Source: Yersinia mollaretii ATCC 43969 (GTDB taxonomy: Bacteria; Pseudomonadota; Gammaproteobacteria; Enterobacterales; Enterobacteriaceae). Taken from it: a stretch of 64,000 nt of DNA. The position numbers and the translations under genes were made by a program. Below the pieces are notes generated by a model, which was given only the letters and a program-made list of their open reading frames with translations, did no database searches and was not told where the DNA came from. Of this stretch, positions 31,693 through 45,158 are shown piece after piece. The number at the start of each line of letters is the position of its first letter. Within the stretch, counting starts at the first letter, position 1. The stretch is from assembly GCF_013282725.1 (NCBI RefSeq), contig NZ_CP054043.1:1550001-1614000 (forward strand), in the 5' to 3' direction.

Positions 31693-32640
31693 TTATGCTA
31701 GTTGATTGCCGGGTGTAAACCACTCGCGACGTGAATTTAACAAGTCAGCTGCGGACATGGCCTTTTTCCCGGCAGGTTGCAGTTGCGTGATATTTAAAAC
31801 ACCCTCTGCTGTTGCCACTTGGATGCCATGCTTATCTGCATGAATGATAGTTCCGGGCTGAGTATTCCCAACCGCAGGGAGTACCTGTGCTTGCCAGACT
31901 TTGACCGACTGTTCATCTACGACAAAATAGCTCACTGGCCAAGGATTAAAAGCACGAATACAACGCTCTAACTGAGCGGCAGAAAGTGACCAATCTAACT
32001 TCGCTTCTTCTTTGCTGAGTTTCTCGGCATAAGTCACTTGTGCTTCATCTTGTACTTCTGGCTGTGCACGGCCTTCAGCTAATTCTTGCAGTGTGATCAA
32101 TAAGCCTTGAGGGCCTAATTGTGCCAGTTTATCGTACAGCGTCGCGCTAGTATCTTCTGGCTGAATATCGCATTCAATCTTATGCAACATATCGCCGGTA
32201 TCTAGCCCAACATCCATCTGCATGATGGTTACCCCAGTTTTAGCATCTCCAGCCCAGACTGAACGTTGGATGGGGGCAGCACCACGCCAGCGTGGTAGCA
32301 GGGAACCGTGGACATTGATACAGCCTAATCGCGGCATTGCCAATACAGATGCAGGTAGAATCAGGCCATAGGCGACCACTACCATAATATCAGCATTAAG
32401 ATCGGCAACTAAATGTTGATTCTCCTCTGGCCGCAATGATTTTGGCTGAAAAACGGGGATACCCTGTTGTTCTGCCAATATTTTTACGGGGCTCGGGGTC
32501 AGTTTATTACCTCGTCCTGCCGGGCGGTCTGGTTGAGTGAAAACACCAACAATTTGATGCTGAGAAGACAACAACGCGCCAAGATGGCGCGCTGCAAAAT
32601 CAGGAGTTCCGGCAAAAATAATCCGCAAAGAGTCAGACAC
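31693..32640 (-). CDS. fmt: Methionyl-tRNA formyltransferase
   Basis: A 315-residue enzyme which formylates initiator Met-tRNA with 10-formyl-THF. Catalytic region [20 protein letters not shown] holds Asn/His, and [17 protein letters not shown] holds the Asp. The C-terminal OB-like domain binds tRNA. I choose GTG 32640 (GTG TCT GAC TCT TTG CGG), because AGGAAA sits seven bases before it; an ATG at 32655 would place the ribosome site inside the gene. Directly downstream of def. Confidence 0.96.
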   Translation of the reverse strand: MSDSLRIIFAGTPDFAARHLGALLSSQHQIVGVFTQPDRPAGRGNKLTPSPVKILAEQQGIPVFQPKSLRPEENQHLVADLNADIMVVVAYGLILPASVLAMPRLGCINVHGSLLPRWRGAAPIQRSVWAGDAKTGVTIMQMDVGLDTGDMLHKIECDIQPEDTSATLYDKLAQLGPQGLLITLQELAEGRAQPEVQDEAQVTYAEKLSKEEAKLDWSLSAAQLERCIRAFNPWPVSYFVVDEQSVKVWQAQVLPAVGNTQPGTIIHADKHGIQVATAEGVLNITQLQPAGKKAMSAADLLNSRREWFTPGNQLA

Positions 32641-32664
32641 GTAGGTTTCCTGCATTAGAAGGGG

Positions 32665-33177
32665 TTAGTTGTCACGGGCATTCAACTTGGCCATTTTCTC
32701 CAGCTTTTGGCGGATGCGCTGACGTTTCAGTGGTGACAAATAGTCCACAAACAGTTTTCCAACCAAGTGATCCATTTCATGCTGGATGCAAATCGCTAAT
32801 AAATCATCTGCTTCTAGCTCGAACGGTTTACCGTCTCGATCCAGCGCTCTGATTTTTACCTTTTCTGCTCGAGGAACTAATGCACGTTGTTCAGGAATTG
32901 ATAAACAACCCTCTTCGATGCCAGTTTCACCGCTTTTTTCCAGCAGTTCTGGGTTAATCAGCACCAAACGTTGGTCACGGTTTTCTGAGACGTCAATAAC
33001 GATAATTTGCAGGTGAACATCCACTTGTGTTGCGGCAAGCCCAATACCTTCCTCTGCGTACATCGTTTCGAACATGTCGTCCACAATGCGCTGGATTTCA
33101 CCATTGACTTCTTTTACCGGCGCAGCAATTTTGCGCAGCCGCTCATCTGGGTAATGTAATACTTGTAATACTGACAT
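32665..33177 (-). CDS. def: Peptide deformylase
   Basis: A 170-residue Fe2+ metallohydrolase that removes the N-formyl group from new proteins. The three signatures are intact: [19 protein letters not shown] (metal Cys) and [10 protein letters not shown] (two metal His and catalytic Glu). First gene of def-fmt-rsmB-trkA and divergent from dprA; def and fmt act on opposite steps of formyl-Met use. Confidence 0.97.
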   Translation of the reverse strand: MSVLQVLHYPDERLRKIAAPVKEVNGEIQRIVDDMFETMYAEEGIGLAATQVDVHLQIIVIDVSENRDQRLVLINPELLEKSGETGIEEGCLSIPEQRALVPRAEKVKIRALDRDGKPFELEADDLLAICIQHEMDHLVGKLFVDYLSPLKRQRIRQKLEKMAKLNARDN

Positions 33178-33310
33178 AAATATCTAGATCTGCGTCCGAG
33201 TAGTGAATGATATTCAATCTCTATTCTAGACATTTCTCGCTCGGATTGACAGCATTGGCGACCAATTGAACAAATCGGTGTCAGCGTTGGAAACAAGCCA
33301 GGGAGGCGAT

Positions 33311-34432
33311 ATGTTAGCAGCAGAATTATGGCTCAGGATGAGCAAGGTTAAGGGATTTGGCGTAGCGAAGAGCGGTGGATTGGTTAGGCGGTTACTTACT
33401 AGTGGTGATATTCACCCCAGCCGATTGGCCGCTTATGGACTGAATTCACAGCAATGTCAGCAGTTTTATCAGGTAGACCTCCGTTATATTGAAGCCACAT
33501 TAACTTGGCTGAATCACCCCTCTCACCACTTGTTGGCGCATGGTGAACCAGATTACCCACCTCGTTTAGCCCATATTTCTGGCGCACCCTTGGTGCTTTT
33601 TGTTTCTGGCGAGCTGGATGTCCTCTATCGCCCACAGATTGCTATGGTTGGGAGCCGCCATTTTAGCCATTATGGCGAGCAGTGGGGCCATCATTTTGCT
33701 TCAGAACTGGCCCGAACTGGGTTAGTCATCACCAGCGGACTCGCAATGGGAATCGATGGGATTTGCCACCAAGCCGCTTTGAGTGCGAAAGGAAAGACTA
33801 TCGCAGTATTAGGCAGTGGATTAGAGAATATTTATCCTCGGCGACATAGTCAGTTAGCCAAAGAGATTGAGCACCAAGGTGGGGCATTAGTCTCTGAGTT
33901 TTTGACGACGGCACTGCCGATAGCAGCCCATTTTCCCAGAAGAAACCGCATCATCAGTGGATTAAGTTCGGCTGTACTGGTTGTTGAAGCCACAATGAAA
34001 AGTGGCTCTTTAATTACTGCCCGCTATGCTATTGAACAAGGGAGAGATGTTTTTGCTTTGCCAGGGCCATTAGGGAGTGCAACCAGCGAAGGAGTGCATT
34101 GGCTAATCCAGCAAGGGGCCTATTTGGCAAGCTCTGCACAAGGGGTTGCTGAACAGCTAGGCGGTTCACTTCAATGGATATCATTACCTGACAAAGCAAT
34201 TATTTCTTCATCAGAGAGGCAAGTTGAATTGCCATTTGCTGATGTGTTGGCTAACGTAGGAGATGAGGTGACACCCGTTGATGTCGTCGCCGAACGTGCC
34301 GGCCAACCTGTGCCAGACATCGTAAGCAAATTGCTTGAGCTGGAGTTAGCAGGGTGGATCGCAGCAGTACCCGGCGGCTATGTCCGATTAAGGAGGGCAG
34401 GCCATGTTCGACGTTTTAATTTACTTATTTGA
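33311..34432 (+). CDS. dprA: DprA/Smf DNA-processing protein
   Basis: A 373-residue protein with an N-terminal helical SAM-like domain, a central Rossmann DNA-binding fold ([43 protein letters not shown]) and a C-terminal winged-helix domain ending [14 protein letters not shown]. DprA binds incoming single-stranded DNA and loads RecA in transformation; in enterobacteria its role is less clear. ATG 33311 follows GGGAGGCGAT; the upstream ATG 33266 is rejected. Overlaps smg by 29 bases. Confidence 0.95.
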   Translation: MLAAELWLRMSKVKGFGVAKSGGLVRRLLTSGDIHPSRLAAYGLNSQQCQQFYQVDLRYIEATLTWLNHPSHHLLAHGEPDYPPRLAHISGAPLVLFVSGELDVLYRPQIAMVGSRHFSHYGEQWGHHFASELARTGLVITSGLAMGIDGICHQAALSAKGKTIAVLGSGLENIYPRRHSQLAKEIEHQGGALVSEFLTTALPIAAHFPRRNRIISGLSSAVLVVEATMKSGSLITARYAIEQGRDVFALPGPLGSATSEGVHWLIQQGAYLASSAQGVAEQLGGSLQWISLPDKAIISSSERQVELPFADVLANVGDEVTPVDVVAERAGQPVPDIVSKLLELELAGWIAAVPGGYVRLRRAGHVRRFNLLI

Positions 34433-34877
34433 AACTTATATGCATAACGAGTCGGAAATGCTTGTCGACCAAGATAAGATTACTGACGATCTTGCTGACG
34501 CAGGTTTCTATCGTGAGGATATCAACAACGCCCTGAACTGGTTGGAGGCTCTTGCTGACCTACAAGAAGGGCAGAAAGCACCTTATCTCTATGCCGCCGA
34601 TCCGCAAGCATTACGTATTTATACTGTGGAAGAGTCTCAACGTCTGGATACCACTTGTCGTGGTTTTATCCTATTTCTTGAACAAATTCAGGTACTACAC
34701 TTTGATACCCGTGAAATGGTTATCGATCGTATTATGGCGTTAGATTCTAATGAGATTGATCTGGAAGACCTTAAATGGGTTGTGCTGATGGTGTTGTTTA
34801 ACATACCGGGTTATGAAATTGCCTATCAGCAGATGGAAGAGTTACTTTTTGAAGTCAATGAAGGTTATTTGCACTAA
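34404..34877 (+). CDS. smg: Smg-family protein (DUF494)
   Basis: A 157-residue acidic protein ([20 protein letters not shown]) of unknown function, matching the E. coli Smg length exactly. It ends [15 protein letters not shown]. Its start lies inside the dprA coding region (29-bp overlap) after AGGAGGGCAGGCC, so it is co-expressed with dprA. Confidence 0.95.
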   Translation: MFDVLIYLFETYMHNESEMLVDQDKITDDLADAGFYREDINNALNWLEALADLQEGQKAPYLYAADPQALRIYTVEESQRLDTTCRGFILFLEQIQVLHFDTREMVIDRIMALDSNEIDLEDLKWVVLMVLFNIPGYEIAYQQMEELLFEVNEGYLH

Positions 34878-34920
34878 GTGGTAACATTGCTGGCTAATAA
34901 CTTTAAAAACAGAAGGCGTT

Positions 34921-35457
34921 ATGACGAAAACAGTTACTGCCAAGGATAATGGGTCGTGTCCTGAATGCGGATCGGCTTTAGTCATTCGCAGTGGTGGGCA
35001 TGGGCCATTCCTTGGTTGTTCGCATTATCCCGATTGTCAGTATATGCGCCCGCTGAAAGCGCAATCTGATGGTCATATAGTGAAAGTTCTGGACGGGCAG
35101 TTTTGCCCTGAATGTGGTTCAGAAATGGTATTGCGGCAAGGGCGCTTTGGTATGTTTATTGGTTGCAGCCAATATCCCCAATGTGATCATACTGAAGTCA
35201 TTGATAAGCCTGATGAGACGACGATCGACTGTCCGCAATGTGGCCAAGGAAAACTGCTACAGCGTAAGTCACGGTTTGGGAAGGTTTTCCATGCCTGTAA
35301 TCGTTATCCGGATTGCCAATTTACCATTAACCAGCAACCTATCGCCGGAAACTGTGGCTATTGCCACTATCCATTATTAATGGAAAAGAGAACAGCACAA
35401 GGCGTCAAACGTTTTTGCGCCAGCAAGTTATGTGGGAAGGTCGTGGCAAGTGAGTGA
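34921..35457 (+). CDS. yrdD: YrdD, topoisomerase-type zinc-ribbon protein
   Basis: A 178-residue protein with repeated C-terminal-topoisomerase zinc fingers: [46 protein letters not shown], and a fourth degenerate unit CGYCHYPLL with CASKLCGK. Each contains [14 protein letters not shown] pairs. It resembles the DNA-binding tail of topoisomerase I. The role is unknown. Its stop overlaps the likely GTG start of tsaC. Confidence 0.9.
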   Translation: MTKTVTAKDNGSCPECGSALVIRSGGHGPFLGCSHYPDCQYMRPLKAQSDGHIVKVLDGQFCPECGSEMVLRQGRFGMFIGCSQYPQCDHTEVIDKPDETTIDCPQCGQGKLLQRKSRFGKVFHACNRYPDCQFTINQQPIAGNCGYCHYPLLMEKRTAQGVKRFCASKLCGKVVASE

Positions 35458-36037
35458 TAACAGCATAAGCATGAAAGAGAATAGTGATGTTTTGGCCGAT
35501 GTGTTGCGGGCATTGCGGCAAGAAGAAGTTATTGCCTATCCGACAGAAGCCGTTTTTGGTTTAGGCTGTGACCCTGATAGTGAAAAGGCTGTGAATGCCC
35601 TATTAACCTTAAAACAGCGACCATGGCAAAAAGGTTTGATCCTGATTGCGGCCAATTATGAACAATTAAAACCTTATGTTGATGACTCGTCATTAAGTGA
35701 CTCACAACGAGAGACTATTTTTTCATGCTGGCCTGGGGCGGTCACATGGGTGATTCCTGCTCGTACTGAAACGCCACGTTGGCTAACGGGTAGCTTTGAT
35801 TCATTGGCTGTCAGGGTGAGTGACCACCCACTTGTACAGCAACTTTGCTTGCAATATGGCAAGCCACTGGTTTCAACCAGCGCCAATTTAAGTGGTCATG
35901 AGCCTTGCCGTACCGATGAAGAAGTGAGAATACAATTTGGCCCTTCACTGCCGGTGCTTCTTGGCAAGGTTGGTGGTCGTTTGAACCCATCTGAAATCAG
36001 AGACGCCTTAACCGGTAAGCAATTTCGTCAAGGGTAG
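35450..36037 (+). CDS. tsaC: TsaC threonylcarbamoyl-AMP synthase
   Basis: A 195-residue YrdC-domain enzyme that makes threonylcarbamoyl-AMP for t6A37 of ANN-decoding tRNAs. Visible: [42 protein letters not shown] and [11 protein letters not shown]. The start is uncertain: GTG 35450 (chosen) has GGAAGG nine bases before and overlaps the yrdD stop by 8 bases; ATG 35471 gives 188 residues but has no visible ribosome site. aroE follows 8 bp later. Confidence 0.92.
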   Translation: MSDNSISMKENSDVLADVLRALRQEEVIAYPTEAVFGLGCDPDSEKAVNALLTLKQRPWQKGLILIAANYEQLKPYVDDSSLSDSQRETIFSCWPGAVTWVIPARTETPRWLTGSFDSLAVRVSDHPLVQQLCLQYGKPLVSTSANLSGHEPCRTDEEVRIQFGPSLPVLLGKVGGRLNPSEIRDALTGKQFRQG

Positions 36038-36045
36038 GAAATAGC

Positions 36046-36867
36046 ATGGATCAGAAGTTCGCAGTGTTTGGTAATCCCATTGGGCACAGCAAGTCGCCGA
36101 GGATCCATGCGCTTTTTGCTGAGCAAACAGGTATAGAGCATCAATACGGTAAAGTGCTTGCACCTAATGAAACATTTGAGGATGTATTAACGTCCTTTTT
36201 TGCTGATGGAGCAGTAGGTGCGAACATCACCACGCCGTTTAAAGAACGCGCGTATGCTAAATGTGATGAACTGACGGATCGTGCGTCATTGGCAGGTGCG
36301 GTTAATACGATCAAACAATTAGAAGATGGCCGTTTATTAGGTGACAATACCGACGGAATTGGCATGCTCAGTGATCTTCAACGACTACACCTGATCCAAA
36401 CAACCGATACTATCCTGTTAGTAGGGGCAGGTGGGGCGGCCCGTGGTGTTATCCTTCCTTTACTCTCATATGGGTGCAAAGTCGTTATGACTAATCGCAC
36501 TTATATACGCGCACATCAGCTTGCTGAAGTATTCCACCATTTGGGTGATATTGATGCTGCCGAAATGCAGGCCCTGCACGGGCAGCAATTTGATTTAATC
36601 ATAAATGCAACCGCTTCAGGTATTCATGGCGAGGTTCCCAACTTACCTACAGATATCATCGGCCCACAAACTCGCTGCTACGATATGTTCTATCAAGCTG
36701 ATGACACGCCATTTTTGGCCTGGGGTAAGAGGCTTGGTGTGACAAGCTATGCAGATGGTCTGGGTATGCTGGTGGGGCAAGCGGCACATGCTTTCCAACT
36801 CTGGCATGGTGTGATGCCTGAAATAGCACCGGTCTTAAATCAGTTGCGTAATGAGTTAGGTAAATAG
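36046..36867 (+). CDS. aroE: Shikimate 5-dehydrogenase
   Basis: A 273-residue NADP-dependent enzyme, fourth step of the shikimate pathway. Substrate motifs [14 protein letters not shown] (about 5-18), ANITTPFKE with catalytic Lys (about 65) and NTDGIGM, then the NADP loop GAGGAARG and NRT phosphate-binding residues. Operon yrdD-tsaC-aroE. Length is normal. Confidence 0.97.
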   Translation: MDQKFAVFGNPIGHSKSPRIHALFAEQTGIEHQYGKVLAPNETFEDVLTSFFADGAVGANITTPFKERAYAKCDELTDRASLAGAVNTIKQLEDGRLLGDNTDGIGMLSDLQRLHLIQTTDTILLVGAGGAARGVILPLLSYGCKVVMTNRTYIRAHQLAEVFHHLGDIDAAEMQALHGQQFDLIINATASGIHGEVPNLPTDIIGPQTRCYDMFYQADDTPFLAWGKRLGVTSYADGLGMLVGQAAHAFQLWHGVMPEIAPVLNQLRNELGK

Positions 36868-36931
36868 AAGAGCGCGGAATAATGCAGGAAAGAGATGACC
36901 TATCTCCTGCATCCACGATAATAATGATGAC

Positions 36932-37474
36932 TTATTTGGTTTCAGTCAGATAGTCATCTTTCCAGCGCACGTAGTTACCGGCAGAGTAAAGCAGACCTTC
37001 TAATTCCGCCGGCGTTAACGGGCGGACTTGTCTCGCGGGGCTACCCATATAGAGGTAACCACTCACCAACCGTTTTCCAGGAGCAACCAGACTACCGGCT
37101 CCAATCATCACATCATCTTCTATTACCGCGCCATCTAACAGGATCGATCCCATCCCCACGAGTACCCGATTACCAATAGTGCAGCCATGAAGCATCGCCT
37201 TATGCCCAACCGTCACGTCTTCGCCAATAATCAGTGGATTCCCTTTAGGATCGTGCTCCGACTTATGGGTAACGTGTAGCACACTGCCATCTTGAATATT
37301 TGAACGTGCGCCAATGACAACCTGATTGACATCACCCCGAATCGCGACCAACGGCCAGACACTCACATCATCGCCCAGAACAACGTTGCCAATGATCACG
37401 CTGGATCCATCAACCATGACGCGATCACCAAGCGTAGGTAAATAGTGTAGATAGGGGCGAATAGCATCAGACAT
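36932..37474 (-). CDS. yrdA: YrdA gamma-carbonic-anhydrase-like hexapeptide protein
   Basis: A 180-residue left-handed beta-helix protein with isoleucine-patch hexapeptide repeats (VVLGDDVSVWPLVAIRGDVN onward). Metal-site histidines appear in HVTHKS and TVGHKAMLHGC. Carbonic anhydrase activity is uncertain for this subgroup. ATG 37474 (MSDAIRPYLHYLP) is chosen over 37513; it follows GAGGTTATTATT. It is divergent from the rrn operon, as next to E. coli rrnD. Confidence 0.92.
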   Translation of the reverse strand: MSDAIRPYLHYLPTLGDRVMVDGSSVIIGNVVLGDDVSVWPLVAIRGDVNQVVIGARSNIQDGSVLHVTHKSEHDPKGNPLIIGEDVTVGHKAMLHGCTIGNRVLVGMGSILLDGAVIEDDVMIGAGSLVAPGKRLVSGYLYMGSPARQVRPLTPAELEGLLYSAGNYVRWKDDYLTETK

Positions 37475-37642
37475 AATAATAACCTCTTTTATACGATCAT
37501 ATTTTACTGGCAATACTAGCCTTTGTTGCTGGAATTACAACCAATCGGAGGCGGAGAGCGCAGTGAAAATAAGGCGGATCGACCAAGATCTGCGCGTAAG
37601 GAGCGAAAAGTATTCAAACAGTAGAAAAAGACGAAAAAAGAG

Positions 37643-37670
37643 TTGTGCAAAAAACTCGACTCCCTATAAT
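37643..37670 (+). promoter_or_regulatory. rrn promoter P1
   Basis: TTGTGC (37643-37648), 16-bp spacer, TATAAT (37665-37670) with a GCGC discriminator and an A-rich UP-like tract (about 37605-37642) upstream. This is the growth-rate-controlled rRNA promoter form. Confidence 0.9.
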
Positions 37671-37753
37671 GCGCATCCATCGAGACGGCACACAACGAAT
37701 CAAGTAGTTAAGTGACCGGCAAAGAGAACAGAGAAATTCAACGAAATAAGTAG

Positions 37754-37781
37754 TTGACTCTGAGTGAGGAAAGCGTAATAT
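37754..37781 (+). promoter_or_regulatory. rrn promoter P2
   Basis: TTGACT (37754-37759), 16-bp spacer, TAATAT (37776-37781), 111 bp downstream of P1. Confidence 0.85.
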
Positions 37782-37820
37782 GCGCACCTCGAGTTACTGA
37801 CCGGAAGGTTGCTAACTCAC

Positions 37821-37832
37821 TGCTCTTTAACA
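37821..37832 (+). promoter_or_regulatory. rrn leader boxA antitermination site
   Basis: TGCTCTTTAACA, the exact boxA sequence bound by NusB-S10 for rRNA antitermination. Confidence 0.9.
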
Positions 37833-38020
37833 ATTTATCAGACAATCTGTGTGGGCACTCGCAAGACGATATCGAAGCCTGTTTCGGCAGGCAGAAGCAA
37901 TATCAAAGTCTTGAAGAGTGACCAAAGCAGTACACATTTGAACTTCGGTTCGAATGCATATTTGCAGAAAGTAATCTTTGAGCATCGCTACTTTCATTAG
38001 TAGCAAATCAAACAAATCTT

Positions 38021-39563
<1,543 letters not shown>

Positions 39564-39696
39564 CCTAACGATACGCATTGCGTAGTGTCCACACAGATTG
39601 TCTGATGAATGTAATGAGCAAGAGCACCTGTTGATGTCGTGAGTTTCGACTCATGCTGACGCGAACGGTTAGATTTCGGTTTAATCGGTACTTCGT

Positions 39697-39772
39697 GTCC
39701 CCATCGTCTAGAGGCCTAGGACACTGCCCTTTCACGGCTGTAACAGGGGTTCGAATCCCCTTGGGGACGCCA
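39697..39772 (+). tRNA. gltT: tRNA-Glu (UUC)
   Basis: A 76-nt gene in the 16S-23S spacer. GTCCCCA pairs with TGGGGAC, the anticodon loop CCTTTCACG holds TTC, the T-arm contains GGTTCGAATCC and CCA is encoded. Its presence marks this as a tRNA-Glu-type rrn operon. The gltT symbol follows E. coli usage and the copy name is not certain. Confidence 0.97.
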
Positions 39773-40146
39773 ATCCGATAATGTGTGAAAGACATTATCA
39801 CTGGTTCTTTATGAACTAAAAAATATCTTAAAGATGACTTTAACGAGTCGTGTTTAAGATATTGCTCTTTAACAATCTGGAACAAGCTGAAAATTGAAAC
39901 AATACAGCTGAAACTTATCTCTCCGTAGCAGTACTGAGATAAGAAGTAACCTGTATTAGAGTCTCTCAAATAATCGCAATGCGACAGGTTTTCGATGTCA
40001 AAAAGTGAGTGAGCGACGCAAAGGCAAGGCGTACCGCGCACAGCAACCGGAGTGAACTTAATGTTCATGAGGATTGCGCGCACGGAACAACACCGCATTT
40101 GTGAACGCGCAACCACTTTGAGCACAGAAACACCTTCGGGTTGTGA
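39773..40146 (+). other. rrn internal spacer with second boxA
   Basis: 374 bp of transcribed spacer before 23S. Holds TGCTCTTTAACA (39863-39874), a second boxA copy. No gene otherwise; it contains the 5' side of the 23S processing stem. Confidence 0.85.
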
Positions 40147-43053
<2,907 letters not shown>

Positions 43054-43165
43054 ACAACACCAAAGGTGTTTTGGTGATTTGAGAGTAGATTTTCAGCGAA
43101 TGTTCCGAGATTGGATTGGCTGGCTGACGAGAGTTTATCGTGAGCGAGTTGATTGAAACAGAATT

Positions 43166-43285
43166 TGCCTGGCGGCCATAGCGCGGTGGTCCCACCTGAT
43201 CCCATGCCGAACTCAGAAGTGAAACGCCGTAGCGCCGATGGTAGTGTGGGGTCTCCCCATGCGAGAGTAGGACACTGCCAGGCAT
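43166..43285 (+). rRNA. rrf: 5S ribosomal RNA
   Basis: 120 nt starting TGCCTGGCGGCCATAGCGCG and ending CTGCCAGGCAT, with complementary ends. 112 bp after 23S. Only small differences from E. coli 5S are seen. Confidence 0.98.
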
Positions 43286-43295
43286 CAAATAAACA

Positions 43296-43325
43296 AAAAG
43301 GCTACCCTGATGGGTGGCCTTTTTT
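43296..43325 (+). terminator. rrn terminator T1
   Basis: AAAAAGGCTACCC-TGA-TGGGTGGCCTTTTTT hairpin 11 bp after 5S. Confidence 0.9.
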
Positions 43326-43333
43326 GCTTATGG

Positions 43334-43364
43334 TTCTGGCGTGTGCTATTCGAGCATGACATGC
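43334..43364. repeat. Copy A of a 31-bp repeat (pair with 43751-43781)
   Basis: Begins TTCTGGCGTGTGCTATTCGA. It is the same as 43751-43781 at 28 of 31 positions and follows a terminator in both places. Confidence 0.8.
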
Positions 43365-43370
43365 GACAAA

Positions 43371-43601
43371 CTGCGCATGCAGTTTGAACAGCGTCTTGCG
43401 CTGGCCCCGAAGGGGTGAGACTCATCCTCAAGATGAGACGAATACTACTGCGCATGCAGTTTGAACAGCGTCTTGCGCTGGCCCCGAAGGGGTGAGACTC
43501 ATCCTCAAGATGAGACGAATACTACTGCGCATGCAGTTTGAACAGCGCCTTGCGCTGGCCCCGAAGGGGTGAGACTCATCCTCAAGATGAGACGAATACT
43601 G
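43371..43601. repeat. Three tandem copies of a 77-bp unit
   Basis: Units 43371-43447, 43448-43524 and 43525-43601 are almost identical (one T-to-C change seen in the third, GCGTCTTGCG to GCGCCTTGCG). Each begins CTGCGCATGCAG and holds two short hairpins, CCCC-GAA-GGGG and CTCATC-CTCAA-GATGAG. A degenerate fourth version of the second half lies at 43787-43831. No spacers, so not a CRISPR; no coding sense. Confidence 0.93.
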
Positions 43602-43602
43602 T

Positions 43603-43622
43603 GACACTGCCAGGCATCAAAT
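43603..43622 (+). pseudogene. Exact copy of the 5S rRNA 3' end (5S remnant)
   Basis: GACACTGCCAGGCATCAAAT repeats 43271-43290 exactly, that is, the last 15 bases of 5S plus five downstream bases. No 5S body is in front of it. It is followed by a second terminator, as a real 5S would be. Probably the leftover of a second 5S gene or of recombination between rrn ends. Confidence 0.75.
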
Positions 43623-43629
43623 CAAGCCG

Positions 43630-43658
43630 AGACCCCATGCCAAAAGCGTGGGGTTTTT
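43630..43658 (+). terminator. rrn-flank terminator T2
   Basis: ACCCCATGC-CAAAA-GCGTGGGGTTTTTGC: stem ACCCCA(T)GC / GC(G)TGGGGT with T-run. Confidence 0.85.
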
Positions 43659-43668
43659 GCTATGTGTC

Positions 43669-43714
43669 AAAACCAAAACCAAAACCAAAACCAAAACCAA
43701 AACCAAAACCAAAA
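43669..43714. repeat. AAAACC hexanucleotide microsatellite
   Basis: Seven perfect AAAACC units (43669-43710) and a partial AAAA. It lies between terminators T2 and T3 and outside any gene. Confidence 0.97.
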
Positions 43715-43716
43715 TC

Positions 43717-43740
43717 CTTCTGTAATGCAGAAGTTTTTTT
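43717..43740 (+). terminator. rrn-flank terminator T3
   Basis: CTTCTG-TAATG-CAGAAG hairpin followed by seven T residues. Confidence 0.85.
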
Positions 43741-43750
43741 CTGTGTGTGA

Positions 43751-43831
43751 TTCTGGCGTGTGCTACTCGAGCATCATATGCCGTTCAGCCCCTGAAAGAG
43801 TCAGACTCACCCCCAAGATAAGACGATCACT
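43751..43831. repeat. Copy B of the 31-bp repeat plus degenerate half of the 77-bp unit
   Basis: 43751-43781 matches 43334-43364; 43787-43831 (AGCCCCTGAAAGAGTCAGAC...) is a diverged copy of the hairpin half of the 77-bp unit. The order 5S tail, terminator, 31-bp repeat, hairpin unit therefore occurs twice. Confidence 0.7.
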
Positions 43832-43959
43832 CGCTAACTCGAATGATCCATTTTTTTAGTTTTCTCCCATTTTTATAGCCCCCACCACAGAAAATAACCT
43901 TTATTTCTTTAAAATCATTCAATCTAAAATTGGAACGATGTTTTGATTGTGAGGTTTGA

Positions 43960-45120
43960 ATGAATGCAAGTCTCTTCGTACGCACACTTGCACTGTCTGC
44001 GACACTTGCTGCTACAGCAGCGCAGGCCAGTTCAGTGACACATCAAAAAGAAGCCATCACCGAAAATAATCTCCCTGTTTTCTACCCACAGTTAAAAAAG
44101 CAGATGTCCTACCAAAGCTCATGGCTCGCCGGAAAATATACCGACTTCGCGCTATGGAAAAGTGATACTCGGAAAATCCTCAGACAAGCATTGCTCACTC
44201 CTGACTCAACCATTGCCTTTGCCGCAGAGAAGATCGATCAGCAAGATCGTGGGAGTTATGTTGCTGAAAAAATAGCATTAAATATTACTGATGAAAGCCG
44301 TGTTCAGGGATTGCTATTAACCCCCAAGCGGAAAGGCCCTCATCCGGCGATTGTTCTGCTGCATGATCACGGTTCTAAGTTTGATATTGGTAAAGAGAAA
44401 ATGATCCGCCCGTGGGGAGAGAGCGCGCAACTCGCCTCGGCGCAGGCCTGGGCTGATAAATTCTTTAGCGGCAAGTTTATTGGCGATGAATTGGCGAAAC
44501 GTGGCTATGTGGTGCTTTCCATTGATGCTATTGGCTGGGGTGATAGAGGCCCAATGAGTTATGAGCAGCAGCAGGCTTTAGCCAGCAATTTCTTCAATCT
44601 TGGTCGCTCATTAGCCGGCAATATGGCGTATGAGGATATGCGAACTGTTGATTTTCTGGCGACACTTCCGTCGGTTGATCGCCAGCGTATCGGGGCACTC
44701 GGCTTTTCTATGGGGGCCTACCGCGCTTGGCAACTGGCGGCACTGTCAGATAAGGTGGCCGCGACCGCCGCTATATCTTGGTTTGGAAACTATCAAGGCC
44801 TGATGACACCGGGCAATAATGTCCTTCGTGGGCAATCGGCTTTCTACATGTTGCATCCCGGTATCGCCAATAAGTTAGATTTCCCTGATATTGCCAGTTT
44901 AGCCGCGCCGAAACCGATGCTGCTTTTTAATGGCGGAAAAGATAAATTATTCCCGTCAGATTCCGTAGAGCAGGCTTACGGTAAAGTACATGCAATCTGG
45001 CGTTCGCAGAATGCTGAGTCGCGGCTGCTCACTCGCAGTTGGCCGGATCTTGGGCATGTGTTTTTCCAAGAGCAGCAAGATGTGGTTTTCCCGTGGCTGG
45101 ACCGTTGGCTCAAGCCATAA
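43960..45120 (+). CDS. Exported alpha/beta-hydrolase (dienelactone-hydrolase-like)
   Basis: A 386-residue protein with a signal peptide (MNASLFVRTLALSATLAATA, cleavage near AQA-SS). It shows the alpha/beta-hydrolase catalytic set: HDHG oxyanion motif (about 135-138), nucleophile Ser250 in GFSMGA, Asp328 in GGKDKLFP and His366 in DLGHVFF. Likely a periplasmic esterase or peptidase-like hydrolase of the large multidomain DLH/acetyl-esterase family; substrate not known. It stands alone, right after the rrn flank, and converges with actP over a shared terminator. Confidence 0.85.
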   Translation: MNASLFVRTLALSATLAATAAQASSVTHQKEAITENNLPVFYPQLKKQMSYQSSWLAGKYTDFALWKSDTRKILRQALLTPDSTIAFAAEKIDQQDRGSYVAEKIALNITDESRVQGLLLTPKRKGPHPAIVLLHDHGSKFDIGKEKMIRPWGESAQLASAQAWADKFFSGKFIGDELAKRGYVVLSIDAIGWGDRGPMSYEQQQALASNFFNLGRSLAGNMAYEDMRTVDFLATLPSVDRQRIGALGFSMGAYRAWQLAALSDKVAATAAISWFGNYQGLMTPGNNVLRGQSAFYMLHPGIANKLDFPDIASLAAPKPMLLFNGGKDKLFPSDSVEQAYGKVHAIWRSQNAESRLLTRSWPDLGHVFFQEQQDVVFPWLDRWLKP

Positions 45121-45143
45121 AAAAAGGCCCTTAGGGGCCTTAT
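45121..45143. terminator. Bidirectional terminator hydrolase/actP
   Basis: AAAAAAGGCCC-TTA-GGGGCCTTAT hairpin between two convergent genes. Confidence 0.8.
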
Positions 45144-45158
45144 CGCGATAAAATACTC

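Noticed and set aside
43371..43601. CRISPR-like array
   Set aside because: The 77-bp units are directly adjacent with no spacers, and no cas genes are near.
43538..43859. Two overlapping open frames with Lys-Pro and Asn-Gln repeats
   Set aside because: They are translations of the AAAACC microsatellite and terminators; no ribosome site and no conserved part.
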